From assembly GCA_963169915.1 (NCBI GenBank), contig CAUJEM010000125.1:26627-90626 (forward strand): a stretch of 64,000 nt of DNA. Reading direction: 5' to 3'. The translations under genes and the position numbers were made by a program. The stretch comes from Myxococcota bacterium (GTDB lineage: Bacteria > Myxococcota_A > Polyangia > Polyangiales > Polyangiaceae). Positions 17,928 to 31,227 of this stretch are shown here, piece after piece (the stretch's first letter is position 1; the number at the start of each line of letters is the position of its first letter). The notes under the pieces were generated by a model that was not told the origin of the DNA, ran no database searches, and was given only the letters and a program-made list of their open reading frames with translations.

Positions 17928-19166
17928 GTGGCAGCTCCTCTCCCCTCCCCCCCGCTCGCCGGCGTCGCTGGCCTCCGCTTCTCTTCGGTCGCGGCCGGGA
18001 TCCGCGCCGACGGGCGCCCGGACCTCGCGCTGGCCGTCAGTGACGCCGACGCCACCGTCGCCGCGCTCTTCACGAAGAACCGCGTCGTGGCCGCCCCGGT
18101 GACGCTCGCGTGCGAGCGCGTCCCCAGCGGACGGGCGCGCGCCCTGCTGGTCAACAGCGGCTGCGCCAACGCGGTCACGGGACTCGCGGGCGCCCGCGCT
18201 GCCGAGCAGAGCTGCGCGCGTGTCGCCGCCGAGCTGGGCATCGCCGCGGAGCTCGTGCTCCCCGCCTCCACGGGCGTCATCGGGCAGCTCCTGCCGGTCG
18301 AGCGCCTGAGCGCGGCCGTCCCCGCCCTCGTCGAGGGCTTGAGCGCGGACCGCGCCGGGGACTTCGCTGCCGCCATCTGCACGACCGACGCGTTCACCAA
18401 GACCGCCGAGGCGACGCTCGAGGCCGACGGCGGAACGTGCCGCCTGCTCGTCATCGGCAAGGGCGCAGGGATGATCCACCCGGAGCTCGGTCGCGTGAGT
18501 GAGCTGCCCTCGTGCCCCACGCGGCCGCCCACCGCCACCATGCTCGTGTTCGTCTTCACCGACGCCAAGCTCGACGCCGGGACCCTCGAGCAGGCCCTGG
18601 CCAGCAGCGCCGCTCGCACGCTCTGCGCGTGCACGGTCGACGGTGACACCAGCACCAACGACACGCTGCTCGCCGTGGCCACGGGGGCCTCTGGCCTCAG
18701 CCCTCGCCCCGGAGCGCTGGAGCGAGGCCTCGACGCGACGCTCGGCACCATCGCGCGCTTGATGGTCCTCGACGGAGAAGGCGCAGAGCACGCCGTCGAG
18801 CTGCGCGTCTCGGGGCTCGCCACCGACGCGGAGGCGCGCACCATCGCGAAGACGGTCGCGTGTTCCTTGCTGGTCAAGACGGCCCTCCATGGGCGCGACG
18901 CCAACTGGGGGCGCCTGCTGGCCGCCGCCGGGCGCGCCGGCGTCACCTTCGATCCCACGCAGGCGAGCGTCAGCATCGCAGGGACGGAGATCGTCCGTGG
19001 CGGCCTGGCGCTCGGCGCGGCGCCCGAGGCCGAGGCCGAGCGGGGCATGGCCGCGCGCGAGTACGCCATCGACCTGAGGCTGGGTGAAGGTCCGGGGCGA
19101 GCCAGCTACCTCACGTCCGACTTGGGGCACGGCTACGTGAACGTCAACGCGAGCTACCGCTCGTGA
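17928..19166 (+). CDS. argJ: Glutamate N-acetyltransferase / amino-acid acetyltransferase (ArgJ)
   Basis: 412 aa. ArgJ transfers acetyl from N-acetylornithine to glutamate in the cyclic arginine pathway and may also use acetyl-CoA. The enzyme self-cleaves before a catalytic Thr; here the site is PTAT-ML with Thr204 as the new N-terminal nucleophile. Other family features: FTKNRVVAAPV near the start, NSGCANA, DGDTSTNDT and GRDANWGR. Starts at GTG 17928. It overlaps the next gene by 4 bp (GTGA). No other arginine genes are in the window. Confidence 0.95.
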   Translation: MAAPLPSPPLAGVAGLRFSSVAAGIRADGRPDLALAVSDADATVAALFTKNRVVAAPVTLACERVPSGRARALLVNSGCANAVTGLAGARAAEQSCARVAAELGIAAELVLPASTGVIGQLLPVERLSAAVPALVEGLSADRAGDFAAAICTTDAFTKTAEATLEADGGTCRLLVIGKGAGMIHPELGRVSELPSCPTRPPTATMLVFVFTDAKLDAGTLEQALASSAARTLCACTVDGDTSTNDTLLAVATGASGLSPRPGALERGLDATLGTIARLMVLDGEGAEHAVELRVSGLATDAEARTIAKTVACSLLVKTALHGRDANWGRLLAAAGRAGVTFDPTQASVSIAGTEIVRGGLALGAAPEAEAERGMAAREYAIDLRLGEGPGRASYLTSDLGHGYVNVNASYRS

Positions 19167-19498
19167 GGGGCGCGTGGTCCGTGGCGTTGGGGGTCGCCAT
19201 GGCCTGCAGCCCGCAGCGCGGGACCATCGGCGCGGTGCTGTCGCGCAGCCCCACGGGGCGCATCGTGATCCAAGAGGCCCCGGCAGATCTTGCGGCCGCG
19301 CGCGCCGGGCTGGCACCTGGGGACGAGCTGCTGCTCGTGGACGGACGTGACGCGCGCGCCATGGACGACCCTGAGCTCCGCCGCGCGCTCCAGGGCGAGC
19401 CGGGGACCGTCGTCCACCTCACGGCGCAGCGCGGCGAGGCGGTGGTGCGCGCCTCGGTGCGGTTGACGCCCGCGCGTCACCGGCGCAAAATTCCGTGA
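19163..19498 (+). CDS. Small PDZ-domain protein, lipoprotein-like
   Basis: 111 aa. A short hydrophobic leader ends at MACS, a possible lipobox. A single PDZ domain follows: GAVLSRSPTGRIVI, then DLAAARAGLAPGDELLLVDG, the canonical carboxylate-binding and GDxIxxxNG-like segment. No protease domain is attached. The GTG start overlaps the argJ stop. Its job may be to bind C-termini of periplasmic proteins, but the partner is unknown. Confidence 0.7.
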   Translation: MRGAWSVALGVAMACSPQRGTIGAVLSRSPTGRIVIQEAPADLAAARAGLAPGDELLLVDGRDARAMDDPELRRALQGEPGTVVHLTAQRGEAVVRASVRLTPARHRRKIP

Positions 19499-19540
19499 TA
19501 GGCTCCGGGGCCCGCGGACGCTCCGGCCAAATCACGCACG

Positions 19541-20155
19541 ATGGCAAAGTACTGCATTCGCTACGAGGATGTCGTGCATCTCCTGCGCCACCGCGAGACC
19601 CTGATCGGCCGCAGCTCGAGCTGCCCCATCTCGGTCAACCAGAGCAAGGTGTCGCGCGTCCACGCCATGCTGCGCCGCTCGTCGGAGGGGGTCGAGCTCG
19701 TCGACCTCGGCAGCATGAACGGCACGCTCGTCAACGGGCAGCGCCTGCGGCGGCCGCGCCTGCTCTCCGACGGCGACGTCCTCCGCGTCGGCGACCTGGA
19801 TCTCCGCTTCTGCGTGGAGGCCGACGACCACTACGCCGAAGACACCACGGTGAGCAGCCTCGAGAGCCGTGCCCCCATCGAGCCCGGCCTCACCATGGAC
19901 GCCGCGGAGATCCTCGTGGCCCAGGCCGAGCAAGACCCCACCAGCCTCTCGAGCGCCCGCGCTCTCCTCGATGGCCTGCTGTCCCGGCTCGAGCAATCGG
20001 CGAGCGGCCTGACCCCAGCTCAGCTCTCTCGCTTGCAGCAGCTCCTCCCCAGGGCGGTCGCGGATCTGAGCGCGGCGCCGGCGAGCGCCCAGCGAGAGCG
20101 GCTCCAGCGCCGCGCCGAGGCGCTCGCCGCGCGCCCCCCCACGGGCTTGGACTGA
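19541..20155 (+). CDS. FHA-domain protein preceding the CheA hybrid
   Basis: 204 aa. The N-terminal FHA domain (about 15-90) has LIGRSSSCPI, KVSRVHAML and LGSMNGTLVNG, the residues that bind phosphothreonine. The C-terminal 100 residues are helical (AEILVAQAEQD, LSRLQQLLPRAVAD). It ends 9 bp before the CheA-type kinase, so the two are probably one operon. The FHA domain could let Thr phosphorylation by the window's Ser/Thr kinases feed into the His-Asp system. Confidence 0.85.
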   Translation: MAKYCIRYEDVVHLLRHRETLIGRSSSCPISVNQSKVSRVHAMLRRSSEGVELVDLGSMNGTLVNGQRLRRPRLLSDGDVLRVGDLDLRFCVEADDHYAEDTTVSSLESRAPIEPGLTMDAAEILVAQAEQDPTSLSSARALLDGLLSRLEQSASGLTPAQLSRLQQLLPRAVADLSAAPASAQRERLQRRAEALAARPPTGLD

Positions 20156-20164
20156 GCGGCGCCC

Positions 20165-22795
20165 GTGGCTGGAGACGCCCAGGCTGCCTTCGAGCTCTTC
20201 TTGGTGCTCACCCCGCCCCGCGTCGCCGCGGCGGAGCAGGCGCTCCAGCTCGCCGACCCGCGCGCGCGCCACGCGGCGCTGTCGGGCGCCCTCGTGCCGC
20301 TGGCCGTCGACGCGCTGCTGCTCGGCGCGGAGGGCCCCAGCGCGCTCGCGCTCGCGCTGGTCGAGGCCACGCACGCCTCGCCCTCCGCGCTCACCGAGGC
20401 CCTGGCCTCGCTCCGCGACGCCGCCCAGTCCCTCACGCACGGCGACCGCTCCGGCGCTCGGGTGGACGAAGGGCGGCTGCTGGAGCAGGCCGCGCGTCTG
20501 CGGGCCGGCGCGCCGAGCGCGGTCGAGCCCGCCGCGCCGAGCGCACCGTCGCCGCGCCCCGCGGCCGCGCCGCTCGCCGCGGCCGCGCCGCTCGCCGTGG
20601 CCGCGCCGGACGAGGCGTGGTCGCCCCCCATCGCGGACGATCTCGTCGCGGCCTTCCTCGACGAGTGCACCGAGCGCATCGACGGGGTGGCGGAGAAGCT
20701 GCTGGAGCTCGAGCAGCACCACCAGGACGCAGCGCTCATCGACGCGCTGTTTCGCGACCTGCACACGCTCAAGGGGAGCAGCGCCTTCGCGGGCCTCACC
20801 CGCCTCAACCGCGTGGCCCACCGCGCGGAAGATCGGATGGGGGAGCTGCGCGAGGGCAAGCGTCGGGTGGACCGCCCGCTCATCGACGCGCTGCTCGCCA
20901 GCCTCGACGTCATGAAGGCCATCGTCGAGAGGGCGCGCGCCGGCCACCCCATCGACGTCTCCATCGACGCCGTGCTCGCCCGCCTGGAGCGCCCCGAGGC
21001 GGCGGCACCGGCGAGCCCCACGGCGCCCCAGCCCGCCCCGCCAGCCGCCGCGGAGCCGGGTCGAGCCAGCGGCGCCTCCACGCTCCGCATCGACTTCGAG
21101 AAGGTGGATCTGCTCCTGAACCTCGTCGGAGAGATCGTGCTGGCGCGCGGGCGCCTCAACGGCGCGGCGGAGGTCCAGAGCGCGCTGCTCCGCGAGGTGG
21201 GCGCTTGGCGCAAGGGCGCCACCCCTACCACGAGCGCCGACCCTCCGCCGCAGCTCGTCGAGGAGCTGACGCGCGCCGAGCGCGTCCTGCGAGAGAGCTG
21301 GACGGATCTGGAGCAGGGCCTCGGCGGCCTCGGGCTCGCGCTCGGGCAGCTCCGAGACACGGTCATGAAGCTGCGCATGGTGCCGATGGCGCGGCTCTTC
21401 GGCAAGTACCAGCGGACGGTCCGGGAGCTGGCCGGTCAGCTCGGCAAAGAGGTTCAGGTCGAGCTCCTGGGTGGCGACACGGAGCTCGACAAAGTGCTGG
21501 TGGAGCGCCTGGACGATCCGCTCCTGCATCTGGTCCGCAACGCGGTGGATCACGGCATCGAGCCCCCCGACGTGCGAGCGCGGGCGGGCAAGCCGCGCCA
21601 GGGCCGGCTCGTCCTGAGCGCGGCCCAGCGCGGGGGGCGCGTCCTCGTCGCCATCACCGACGACGGAGCCGGGATGTCGCCGGAGCGGCTCCGCGCGAAG
21701 GCCCTCGAGAAGGGCCTGCTCGATCAAGAGTCCGCCAGCCAGCTCTCCGATCAAGAGAGCCTCTCGCTGATCTTCCGCGCGGGCTTCTCCACGGCCGCCA
21801 CGGTCTCCGACGTCTCCGGGCGCGGCGTGGGCATGGACGTGGTCAAGGACGCCATCACGCGCCTGAAGGGCGACATCCGGTTGAGCTCGACGCCGGGCGA
21901 GGGGACGCGCCTCGAGCTCAGCCTCCCGCTCACGCTGGCCATCACCCAGGTCCTCACGGCGCGAGTGGGCACCGAGACGATCGCCATCCCCCTGGACGCC
22001 ATCGTCAGCACGCAGCGCGTCGCGCCGAGCACGCTCGAGCGCGTCGGGCTCGGCTCGACCCTGCGCTTCGGGGAGGCGCTGGTGCCCGTCGCGGAGCTAG
22101 CGCCGCTGCTCGGGCTCGACGCCAGCACCTCGCTCGGCGGCGCCGACGAGGCCCGCAGCGTGGTCATCGTGAGCCTCGGGGAGCAGCAGCTCGGGCTGCT
22201 CGTGGACCAAGTGCTCGGACGCCATGAGGTCGTGATCAAATCGCTCGGTCCGCTCCTCGCCGCGGCGCCCTGCGCGGCGGGGGCGACCCTGATCGCCGAT
22301 CAGGTGCTCCTCGTCGTGGACCTCGCCGCGGTCGCGGCGCGCGCCGCCTCGCCCTCGGTCGGGTCACCCTCGCCAGCGTTCGCTCGCCCCCCCACCTCCG
22401 GCGCGCGGCACGCGCGCGTCCTCGTAGTCGAGGACGCGGAGGCCACGCGCGAGGCGCTGCGCCGCGAGCTCAGCTTCGCCGGCTTCGACGTGGTCACCGC
22501 CGATGACGGCCAGCACGGTCTGGAGCTGGCGCTGGCCCAGCGCTTCGACGCCGTCGCCACGGACGTCGTGATGCCTCGCCTCGACGGGCACGCGCTCGCG
22601 CGCGCCCTGCGCAGCTCCCCACACTACGCGGCCGTCCCCATCGTGATGCTCACCAGCCGGGACTCTCGAACCGACGCCCTCCGTGGGCAGGACGCAGGCG
22701 CGGACGCCTACCTCACCAAGCCCACGGCGGCCGGCGAGCTGGTCCAGGTCTTGGACACGCTGCTCGGCCGCGCGCGCGCCGCAGCTCGGCGCTGA
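20165..22795 (+). CDS. CheA-type hybrid histidine kinase with C-terminal receiver
   Basis: 876 aa. Order: an unassigned helical region (1-150), HPt domain with phospho-His200 in LHTLKGSS, an Ala/Pro linker, dimerisation/P3 region near 310-410, HATPase with the N box VRNAVDHG and G boxes DDGAGM and GRGVGMDVV, a CheW-like P5 domain (about 590-725), and a receiver with Asp800 (ATDVVMP) and TKP Lys. Starts at GTG 20165. No MCP, CheW, CheR or CheB genes are present, so it is likely an orphan pathway controlling something other than flagella. The FHA protein upstream is a candidate partner. Confidence 0.93.
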   Translation: MAGDAQAAFELFLVLTPPRVAAAEQALQLADPRARHAALSGALVPLAVDALLLGAEGPSALALALVEATHASPSALTEALASLRDAAQSLTHGDRSGARVDEGRLLEQAARLRAGAPSAVEPAAPSAPSPRPAAAPLAAAAPLAVAAPDEAWSPPIADDLVAAFLDECTERIDGVAEKLLELEQHHQDAALIDALFRDLHTLKGSSAFAGLTRLNRVAHRAEDRMGELREGKRRVDRPLIDALLASLDVMKAIVERARAGHPIDVSIDAVLARLERPEAAAPASPTAPQPAPPAAAEPGRASGASTLRIDFEKVDLLLNLVGEIVLARGRLNGAAEVQSALLREVGAWRKGATPTTSADPPPQLVEELTRAERVLRESWTDLEQGLGGLGLALGQLRDTVMKLRMVPMARLFGKYQRTVRELAGQLGKEVQVELLGGDTELDKVLVERLDDPLLHLVRNAVDHGIEPPDVRARAGKPRQGRLVLSAAQRGGRVLVAITDDGAGMSPERLRAKALEKGLLDQESASQLSDQESLSLIFRAGFSTAATVSDVSGRGVGMDVVKDAITRLKGDIRLSSTPGEGTRLELSLPLTLAITQVLTARVGTETIAIPLDAIVSTQRVAPSTLERVGLGSTLRFGEALVPVAELAPLLGLDASTSLGGADEARSVVIVSLGEQQLGLLVDQVLGRHEVVIKSLGPLLAAAPCAAGATLIADQVLLVVDLAAVAARAASPSVGSPSPAFARPPTSGARHARVLVVEDAEATREALRRELSFAGFDVVTADDGQHGLELALAQRFDAVATDVVMPRLDGHALARALRSSPHYAAVPIVMLTSRDSRTDALRGQDAGADAYLTKPTAAGELVQVLDTLLGRARAAARR

Positions 22796-22887
22796 GGCGC
22801 CGGCCGCTGGCCCCGCGGGGCGACCCCCGCGCCAGCGTCAGGGCGGCTAGTGTAGCTCGCCTCTGGGTGGTAGCGTGCGCGCTCACC

Positions 22888-24186
22888 ATGAGCCGTTACC
22901 TGTTCACCTCAGAGTCTGTAGGAGAAGGCCACCCCGACAAGATCTGTGATCAGATCTCGGACGCCGTCTTGGATGCGGCGCTCCTCGGCGACCCCAAGAG
23001 CCGCGTCGCGTGCGAGACCCTGTGCAAGACGGGCTTCGTCGTCATCGCTGGAGAGGTGAGCACCTCCACCTGGCTGGACTTCGGCACCATCGCCCGAAAC
23101 GTCATCCGCGACATCGGCTACGACAGCTCCGACAAGGGCTTCGACTACGCCACCTGCGGCGTGCTCACCGCCATCGAGCCGCAGAGCCCGGACATCGCCC
23201 AGGGCGTGACGGAGGGGCAAGGGCTCCACAAAGAGCAAGGCGCTGGAGATCAGGGCCTGATGTTCGGCTTCGCCTGCGACGAGACCCCGGAGCTGATGCC
23301 CGCGCCCATCATGTATGCGCACGCGCTCATGAAGCGCTGCACCGAGGTGCGCAAGGGCGGCAAGGCGAAGTTCCTCCGGCCGGACGCCAAGAGCCAGGTC
23401 ACCGTCGAGTACGAAGACGGCAAGCCCCTCCGCATCGACTCCGTGGTCATCTCCACCCAGCACTCTCCGGAGGTCAGCCACCGCCAAATCGTGGAGGCCA
23501 TGCAGGAGCTGGTCATCAAGCGGACGCTCCCCAAGCACCTGTTGGACAAGAACACCAAGTACTACATCAACCCCACCGGCCGCTTCGTCATCGGCGGTCC
23601 CTACGGGGACGCTGGGCTCACCGGCCGGAAGATCATCGTAGACACCTACGGCGGGATGGGGCGTCACGGCGGCGGCGCGTTCAGCGGCAAGGATCCCACC
23701 AAGGTGGACCGCTCCGCCTGCTACTACGCGCGCTACGTCGCCAAGAACCTGGTCGCCGCGGGGTTGGCGCGCCGCGCGGAGGTGCAGATCGCGTATGCCA
23801 TCGGCGTGGCCAGGCCGATGGGCGTCTACGTCGACACCTTCGGCACGGGCGTCGTCAGCGACGAGGTGCTCCAGCGCTACGTCATGGAGCACTTCGACAT
23901 GCGCCCGAAGGCGCTCATCGAAGAGCTGGGGCTCCTCCGCCCCATCTACCGCGCCACCTCCACCTACGGCCATTTCGGGCGCCGGGAGTTCCCGTGGGAG
24001 GACACCTCGCGGGCCGCGGCGATGGCCGCGGATCTGCTCGGCGTCGCCGGGCGCGGCAAGCCTGCGCGCGCCGCGGCCACCGCTCCCTCGAGCCCCACCC
24101 GCGGGCGCAAGGCGAGCGCACGCGGGAAGGCCCAGCCCGCGGCGGCGCCGCGCCGGGGCGCCGCCGCGCGCTCCAAGCGCTCGTGA
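22888..24186 (+). CDS. metK: S-adenosylmethionine synthetase with basic C-terminal tail
   Basis: 432 aa. Makes SAM from methionine and ATP. Signatures: [18 protein letters not shown] at the start, [10 protein letters not shown] and [16 protein letters not shown]. The conserved catalytic core ends near residue 387 (DLLGV). A further 45 residues rich in Ala, Arg, Lys and Pro follow, which standard MetK proteins lack. ATG 22888 fits the family N-terminus. The 92-bp upstream gap shows a GC-rich hairpin (CCCCGCGGGG) but no SAM riboswitch that I can recognise. Confidence 0.97.
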   Translation: MSRYLFTSESVGEGHPDKICDQISDAVLDAALLGDPKSRVACETLCKTGFVVIAGEVSTSTWLDFGTIARNVIRDIGYDSSDKGFDYATCGVLTAIEPQSPDIAQGVTEGQGLHKEQGAGDQGLMFGFACDETPELMPAPIMYAHALMKRCTEVRKGGKAKFLRPDAKSQVTVEYEDGKPLRIDSVVISTQHSPEVSHRQIVEAMQELVIKRTLPKHLLDKNTKYYINPTGRFVIGGPYGDAGLTGRKIIVDTYGGMGRHGGGAFSGKDPTKVDRSACYYARYVAKNLVAAGLARRAEVQIAYAIGVARPMGVYVDTFGTGVVSDEVLQRYVMEHFDMRPKALIEELGLLRPIYRATSTYGHFGRREFPWEDTSRAAAMAADLLGVAGRGKPARAAATAPSSPTRGRKASARGKAQPAAAPRRGAAARSKRS

Positions 24187-24247
24187 GCGCACGCTGGCCC
24201 TAGCCCCCTGGCCGGAGCCGCCCGCATTCACTATGCTCTCTAGGATC

Positions 24248-25507
24248 ATGCCGCGACCTTGGCTCGGCTTCGCCTCGGCGTGCGCCCTGGGCTGGGCCTG
24301 CTCGGCGGCGTCGCCTGCGCAGGACGCCGAGCCGGGTGGCCAGGCCGGGGCGGGCGCGGCCAGCGGCGGAGTGGCCGGCGGCGGCGCCACGGCCGGCAGC
24401 AGCGGCAGCTCTGGCCGCGGCGGGAGCGCCGGGGCGCTGGTCGTGGACGCGGGCGGCGCGGGGGGCTACGGCGCCGCGGGCCCTCGGCTCGACCGAGAGC
24501 CCCCCTGTCACGTCACCGGCCACGTGGACACCGACGGGGACGGCTTCTACGCCGACGAGGGCGACTGCAACGACTGCACCGCGCAGATCAACCCCGGCGC
24601 CCTCGACTGGCCCGGCAACGGCGTGGATGAAGACTGTAGCGGCGCGGCAGACGATGAGCCGGAGACCTGCGACACCATCACCCTCCCCATCGGCGTGACG
24701 GACAGCAGCGTGGCGCTCCGCGCCATGGGGCTGTGCAAGCGCCAGAGCGGTAAGAGCTGGGGGGTCATCCGCTCGGCGTTCACGCTGGCGGACGGGAGCG
24801 GAGAGAGCGTCCCGCTCCAGCGCGGCATCTTGTCGAGCTTCGGCCGCGTCACCCCCCGTGAGGGGCGCAACCTCTTCATGCTCTCCACCGGGAGCGCGCG
24901 GCGCCCGGGTGATCCCGGTTACTCCAGCCCCAAGGACACCGACACCGGGACCAAGGGCGTCACCCCACCCGGCTACCCCATCGACTCGCCGAGCTGCTCG
25001 GTCGTCACCCGTGACGACCGCGTGGCCTGGAACCCCTCGGCGCTGGAGGTGACCTTGCGGACCCCCAGCAACGCCAACCTCCTGCGCTTCCGGTTCAACT
25101 TCTACACCTACGAGTACCCGCGCTTCGTGTGCAGTGAAAACAACGACTTCTTCGTCGCGCTCCTGAGCCCCGCCCCCGAGCAGGCGCTCGAGGGGAACGT
25201 CAGCTTCGACGGACAGGGCAACCCCATCAGCGTCAACAGCAGCTTCCTCGAGGTCTGCACGCCCGGGACGCACTACGGCAAGGAGTTTCTCTGCGCCAGC
25301 GGCACGGGGGACCTCCAAGGCACCGGCTTCGAGCCCGGCGCCGCGACGGGCTGGCTCACCACCAGCGCGCCGGTGCCGCCTGGCACGGACATCACCCTGC
25401 GCCTAGCCCTCTGGGACATGGGGGACGCCTTCTATGACTCCTCGGTGCTCCTCGACGCGCTCGGCTTCGACATCGGCCAGAGCGACACCGTCACCGTCCC
25501 GGAGTGA
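24248..25507 (+). CDS. Choice-of-anchor-L lipoprotein with MopE-type metal-binding motif
   Basis: 419 aa. Lipobox GWAC, then a Gly/Ala/Ser linker to about residue 75. Next comes a MopE-like motif, DTDGDGFYADEGDCND...GVDEDC, which resembles calcium-binding loops. The rest (from about 140) is a choice-of-anchor-L domain with repeated SxGWLTT-, DxFF- and NLFMLSTG-type segments, typical of surface proteins. ATG 24248 is favoured over ATG 24233 by signal-peptide shape. Likely displayed on the outer membrane; ligand unknown. Confidence 0.78.
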   Translation: MPRPWLGFASACALGWACSAASPAQDAEPGGQAGAGAASGGVAGGGATAGSSGSSGRGGSAGALVVDAGGAGGYGAAGPRLDREPPCHVTGHVDTDGDGFYADEGDCNDCTAQINPGALDWPGNGVDEDCSGAADDEPETCDTITLPIGVTDSSVALRAMGLCKRQSGKSWGVIRSAFTLADGSGESVPLQRGILSSFGRVTPREGRNLFMLSTGSARRPGDPGYSSPKDTDTGTKGVTPPGYPIDSPSCSVVTRDDRVAWNPSALEVTLRTPSNANLLRFRFNFYTYEYPRFVCSENNDFFVALLSPAPEQALEGNVSFDGQGNPISVNSSFLEVCTPGTHYGKEFLCASGTGDLQGTGFEPGAATGWLTTSAPVPPGTDITLRLALWDMGDAFYDSSVLLDALGFDIGQSDTVTVPE

Positions 25508-25530
25508 GCGGGGCCACGAGCGGCGGGGCC

Positions 25531-26427
25531 TCAGCCCGAGACGCGGTTTCTGCCCGCTGCCTTCGACTGGTAGAGCCTTCTGTCGGCCTCTTCATAGAGC
25601 GCCTTCGGGTGCTCGTGAGCGGCCCACACGGCCAGCCCCAGGCTGAGCGTGACCGAGAGCTGGAGCTCCCCGAAATGACACACCGTCTGCTCGACGCGCG
25701 CCCGCACGCGCTCCGCGAGCTCGCGCGCGGCCGCGGCAGGCCCCTCCATCAACAGGGCGAACTCCTCACCGCCCACCCGCGCCAGCACGACCTGCTCGGG
25801 CAGCTCTAGGCGGACCGCCGCGACCACCTGCCGCAGCACGGCGTCGCCCGCTGGGTGCCCGTAGGTGTCATTCACGCGCTTGAAGTGGTCCAGATCGAGC
25901 AAGACGAGCGCGACGCTCGCTGCTGGGGACGCTGGCGACTCCAGGCGCTGAGCGAGCAGCTCCTCGAAGCGCGCCTTGTTGTACGCGCCGGTGAGGCCGT
26001 CGTGATGGACGAGGCGCTGCACCTCCTCGTGGTACGCCGCCTCGACGTTCTGCCGGTACAAGTATTTGAGCAGACACTTACCGATCCCGAGGCGATCTCC
26101 GTCCTTCAACAGCGCGCCGTCCCCCACGCGCTGCTCGTTGAGGAAGGTGCCGTTCGTCGAGCCCAGGTCCACCAGGTAGTGTCGCCCGTCGGTGCGCAGC
26201 TCCACGCGCGCGTGCTGCCGACTGACGGAGTCCGCGTTCAGCTGCAGCTGACACCCTGCACCACGCCCGAGCAACACCGGCAGACTACCGACCACGGCAC
26301 GCTGCCCCAGCTTGGCGCCCGCGATGACGATGAGCACCGCCTGGCCGCCGCTCGCCGTCCTCAACGAGAGCGGCGCCGGACCACAGACCGTCACCTCCAC
26401 CGTGGAATCGAAGAGCTCCTTGGGCAC
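25531..26427 (-). CDS. FHA-GGDEF diguanylate cyclase
   Basis: About 298 aa. An FHA domain (VLLGRGAGCQ, SVSRQHARVEL, LGSTNGTFLNE) precedes a GGDEF domain with LDLDHFKRVNDTYGH and the active-site RVGGEEFALL, so it should make c-di-GMP. The inhibitory RxxD site just before GGEEF is absent. The start is uncertain: GTG 26427 is used, with GTG 26448 also possible, and neither has a good ribosome-binding site. Phosphothreonine binding by the FHA domain may couple cyclase activity to Ser/Thr kinases such as the one at 28621. Confidence 0.88.
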   Translation of the reverse strand: MPKELFDSTVEVTVCGPAPLSLRTASGGQAVLIVIAGAKLGQRAVVGSLPVLLGRGAGCQLQLNADSVSRQHARVELRTDGRHYLVDLGSTNGTFLNEQRVGDGALLKDGDRLGIGKCLLKYLYRQNVEAAYHEEVQRLVHHDGLTGAYNKARFEELLAQRLESPASPAASVALVLLDLDHFKRVNDTYGHPAGDAVLRQVVAAVRLELPEQVVLARVGGEEFALLMEGPAAAARELAERVRARVEQTVCHFGELQLSVTLSLGLAVWAAHEHPKALYEEADRRLYQSKAAGRNRVSG

Positions 26428-26551
26428 GCTGACGTACAAGCCTAGCACAAGCCGCAGAGCCGCAGAGCCGCGCCCGCGGAGGGCGAGGCCAGCGCTCGCG
26501 CGGCGGCCCGGGAGCTGCCCCCCTACGCCCCGCAGCCCTCGCCCCCCAGGA

Positions 26552-27964
26552 TCAGCCGTCGTAGTAGAGCTGGTATTCCATGGGGAGCGGGTACTTCCGC
26601 ACCTCCGCGAGATCTCGCTCGCGCTTGAGCTCCACCCAGGTGTCGATGACGTCTCTCGTGAAGACATCACCCTGGAGGAGGTAGTCGTGGTCCTCCTCGA
26701 GCCCTAGCAGGGCCTCCTCCAGAGACAGCGGCATCCGTCGGACGTCCTTCAGCTCCTCGGGGGACAAGCTGTAGATGTCCTTGTCCAGAGGATCCCCCGG
26801 GTCGATCTTGTTCTGGATGCCGTCGAGCCCCGCCATCATCATTGCGGAGAAGGCCAGGTAGGGGTTGCACATCGGATCGGGGAACCGCACCTCGATGCGC
26901 TTGGCCTTCGGTGAGGTGCTGTAGGTGGCGATGCGCAGCGCCGCCGAGCGATTGCGGCTCGAGTACGCCAGGTTGATGGGGGCCTCGTACCCTGGGACCA
27001 AGCGGCGGTAGCTGTTGGTGGTGGGGTTGGTGAACGCCGCTAGGCTCTTGGCGTGCTTGAGGATGCCGCCGATGGACCAGAGCGCCAGCTCGCTCAAGCC
27101 AGCGTAGTTCTCGCCCGCGAACAGCGGCTTGCCGCCCGCCCAGAGCGACTGGTGACAGTGCATCCCGCTGCCGTTGTCCCCGTACAGGGGCTTGGGCATG
27201 AAGGTGGCCGTCTTGCCGTGCTGCTTGGCGACGTTCTTGACGATGTACTTGAACCACAGCAGCTTGTCCGCGCAGGGCAAGAGCTTGTCGTAGCGGAAAT
27301 CGATCTCGTTCTGGCCGGCCGTAGCGACCTCGTGGTGGCTGACCTCCACGTGCAACCCGCACTGCTGCATCACCTTCACCATGTCCGCCCGCAGATCGAC
27401 CATGGAGTCGACGGGGGACACGGGGAAGTAGCCCTGCTTGAGCCCGATCTTGTAGCCCAGGTTCGGTCCCTCGTCCTTGCCGGTGTTCCAGGCAGCCTCC
27501 GAAGAGTCGACCGACCAGGAGCAGCCCCGCGTGCTCAGCTCGTACCGCACGTCGTCGAAGACGAAGAACTCCGCCTCGGGGCCGAAGAAGCAGGTGTCCG
27601 CGATGCCCGTGGTCTGCAGGTAGGCCTGGGCCTTCTTGGCGATGTAGCGGGCGTCACGGGAGTAGCTCTGGCGCGTGAGCGTGTCCTGGACGTTGCAGAT
27701 GAGCGACAAGGTAGGGTGCTTCATGAAAGGATCCATCAGCGCGCTGGACGGATCCGGGATGAGCAACATGTCGCTGGCGTTGATCGGCTGGAACCCCCGG
27801 ATGGACGAGCCGTCGAAGCCGAAGCCCTCCTCGAAGGAGTCCTCCTCGAGCTGCCAGATGGGGACGCTGGTGTGCTGCCACTGTCCCAGCAGATCCACGA
27901 ACTTCAGATCCACCATGAAGGTGTCGTGCTTCTTCGCGAACTCCAATACTTCTCTCGGTGTCAT
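26552..27964 (-). CDS. glnA: Type I glutamine synthetase
   Basis: 470 aa. Assimilates ammonium as glutamine. Signatures: FDGSSIRGF, the metal ligands around [19 protein letters not shown] and the [17 protein letters not shown] latch. The adenylylation Tyr is conserved in DIYSLSPEE (equivalent of Tyr397), so GlnE-type control is expected. Starts at ATG 27964; the upstream in-frame codons are not conserved. It lies 110 bp downstream of glnB on the same strand, the usual nitrogen operon. Confidence 0.97.
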   Translation of the reverse strand: MTPREVLEFAKKHDTFMVDLKFVDLLGQWQHTSVPIWQLEEDSFEEGFGFDGSSIRGFQPINASDMLLIPDPSSALMDPFMKHPTLSLICNVQDTLTRQSYSRDARYIAKKAQAYLQTTGIADTCFFGPEAEFFVFDDVRYELSTRGCSWSVDSSEAAWNTGKDEGPNLGYKIGLKQGYFPVSPVDSMVDLRADMVKVMQQCGLHVEVSHHEVATAGQNEIDFRYDKLLPCADKLLWFKYIVKNVAKQHGKTATFMPKPLYGDNGSGMHCHQSLWAGGKPLFAGENYAGLSELALWSIGGILKHAKSLAAFTNPTTNSYRRLVPGYEAPINLAYSSRNRSAALRIATYSTSPKAKRIEVRFPDPMCNPYLAFSAMMMAGLDGIQNKIDPGDPLDKDIYSLSPEELKDVRRMPLSLEEALLGLEEDHDYLLQGDVFTRDVIDTWVELKRERDLAEVRKYPLPMEYQLYYDG

Positions 27965-28045
27965 CTCTCGCTCCTCCACCGCTGCCCCGCGGTGCGCACC
28001 TCTCGCCACGCCGCGCGGGCTCCGCGGCGACGACCACGTCACGAC

Positions 28046-28069
28046 CCGCGCCCCCAACGCGGGGCGCGG
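28046..28069 (-). terminator. GC hairpin in the glnB-glnA gap
   Basis: A 9-bp perfect stem CCGCGCCCC/GGGGCGCGG with a 6-nt loop starts 6 nt past the glnB stop. There is no T-tract, so full termination is doubtful. It may be a partial terminator or an RNA-processing/stabilising structure setting the glnB:glnA ratio. Confidence 0.4.
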
Positions 28070-28074
28070 CGCTT

Positions 28075-28464
<390 letters not shown>

Positions 28465-28475
28465 CTAATGGGACT

Positions 28476-28495
28476 CATGTTTCCAGCATGTTTCC
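28476..28495. promoter_or_regulatory. Direct repeat CATGTTTCC x2, 11-bp period
   Basis: CATGTTTCC occurs at 28476-28484 and 28487-28495, exactly 11 bp apart (one helical turn). It lies in the 207-bp gap between divergent glnB (minus) and a Ser/Thr kinase (plus), about 65-80 bp upstream of glnB. Helical phasing is typical of an activator or repressor site. I found no well-spaced sigma-54 promoter here. Confidence 0.4.
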
Positions 28496-28620
28496 GCCAT
28501 GCGTCCCGACAGATTTTCGTCGGCGGAGCGTCGCCGAGCGCCGCTGGCGCGAGCGAGGCTATTCCTAGAGCCGGGCTCCCCCTATAGTGAGGGTCGCCCC
28601 CCGCCCCCCGCTCCGCCTGC

Positions 28621-31223
<2,603 letters not shown>

Positions 31224-31227
<4 letters not shown>

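Noticed and set aside
22796..22887. SAM riboswitch before metK
   Set aside because: The 92-bp gap is GC-rich with only a simple hairpin; no multi-helix SAM-sensing layout is visible.
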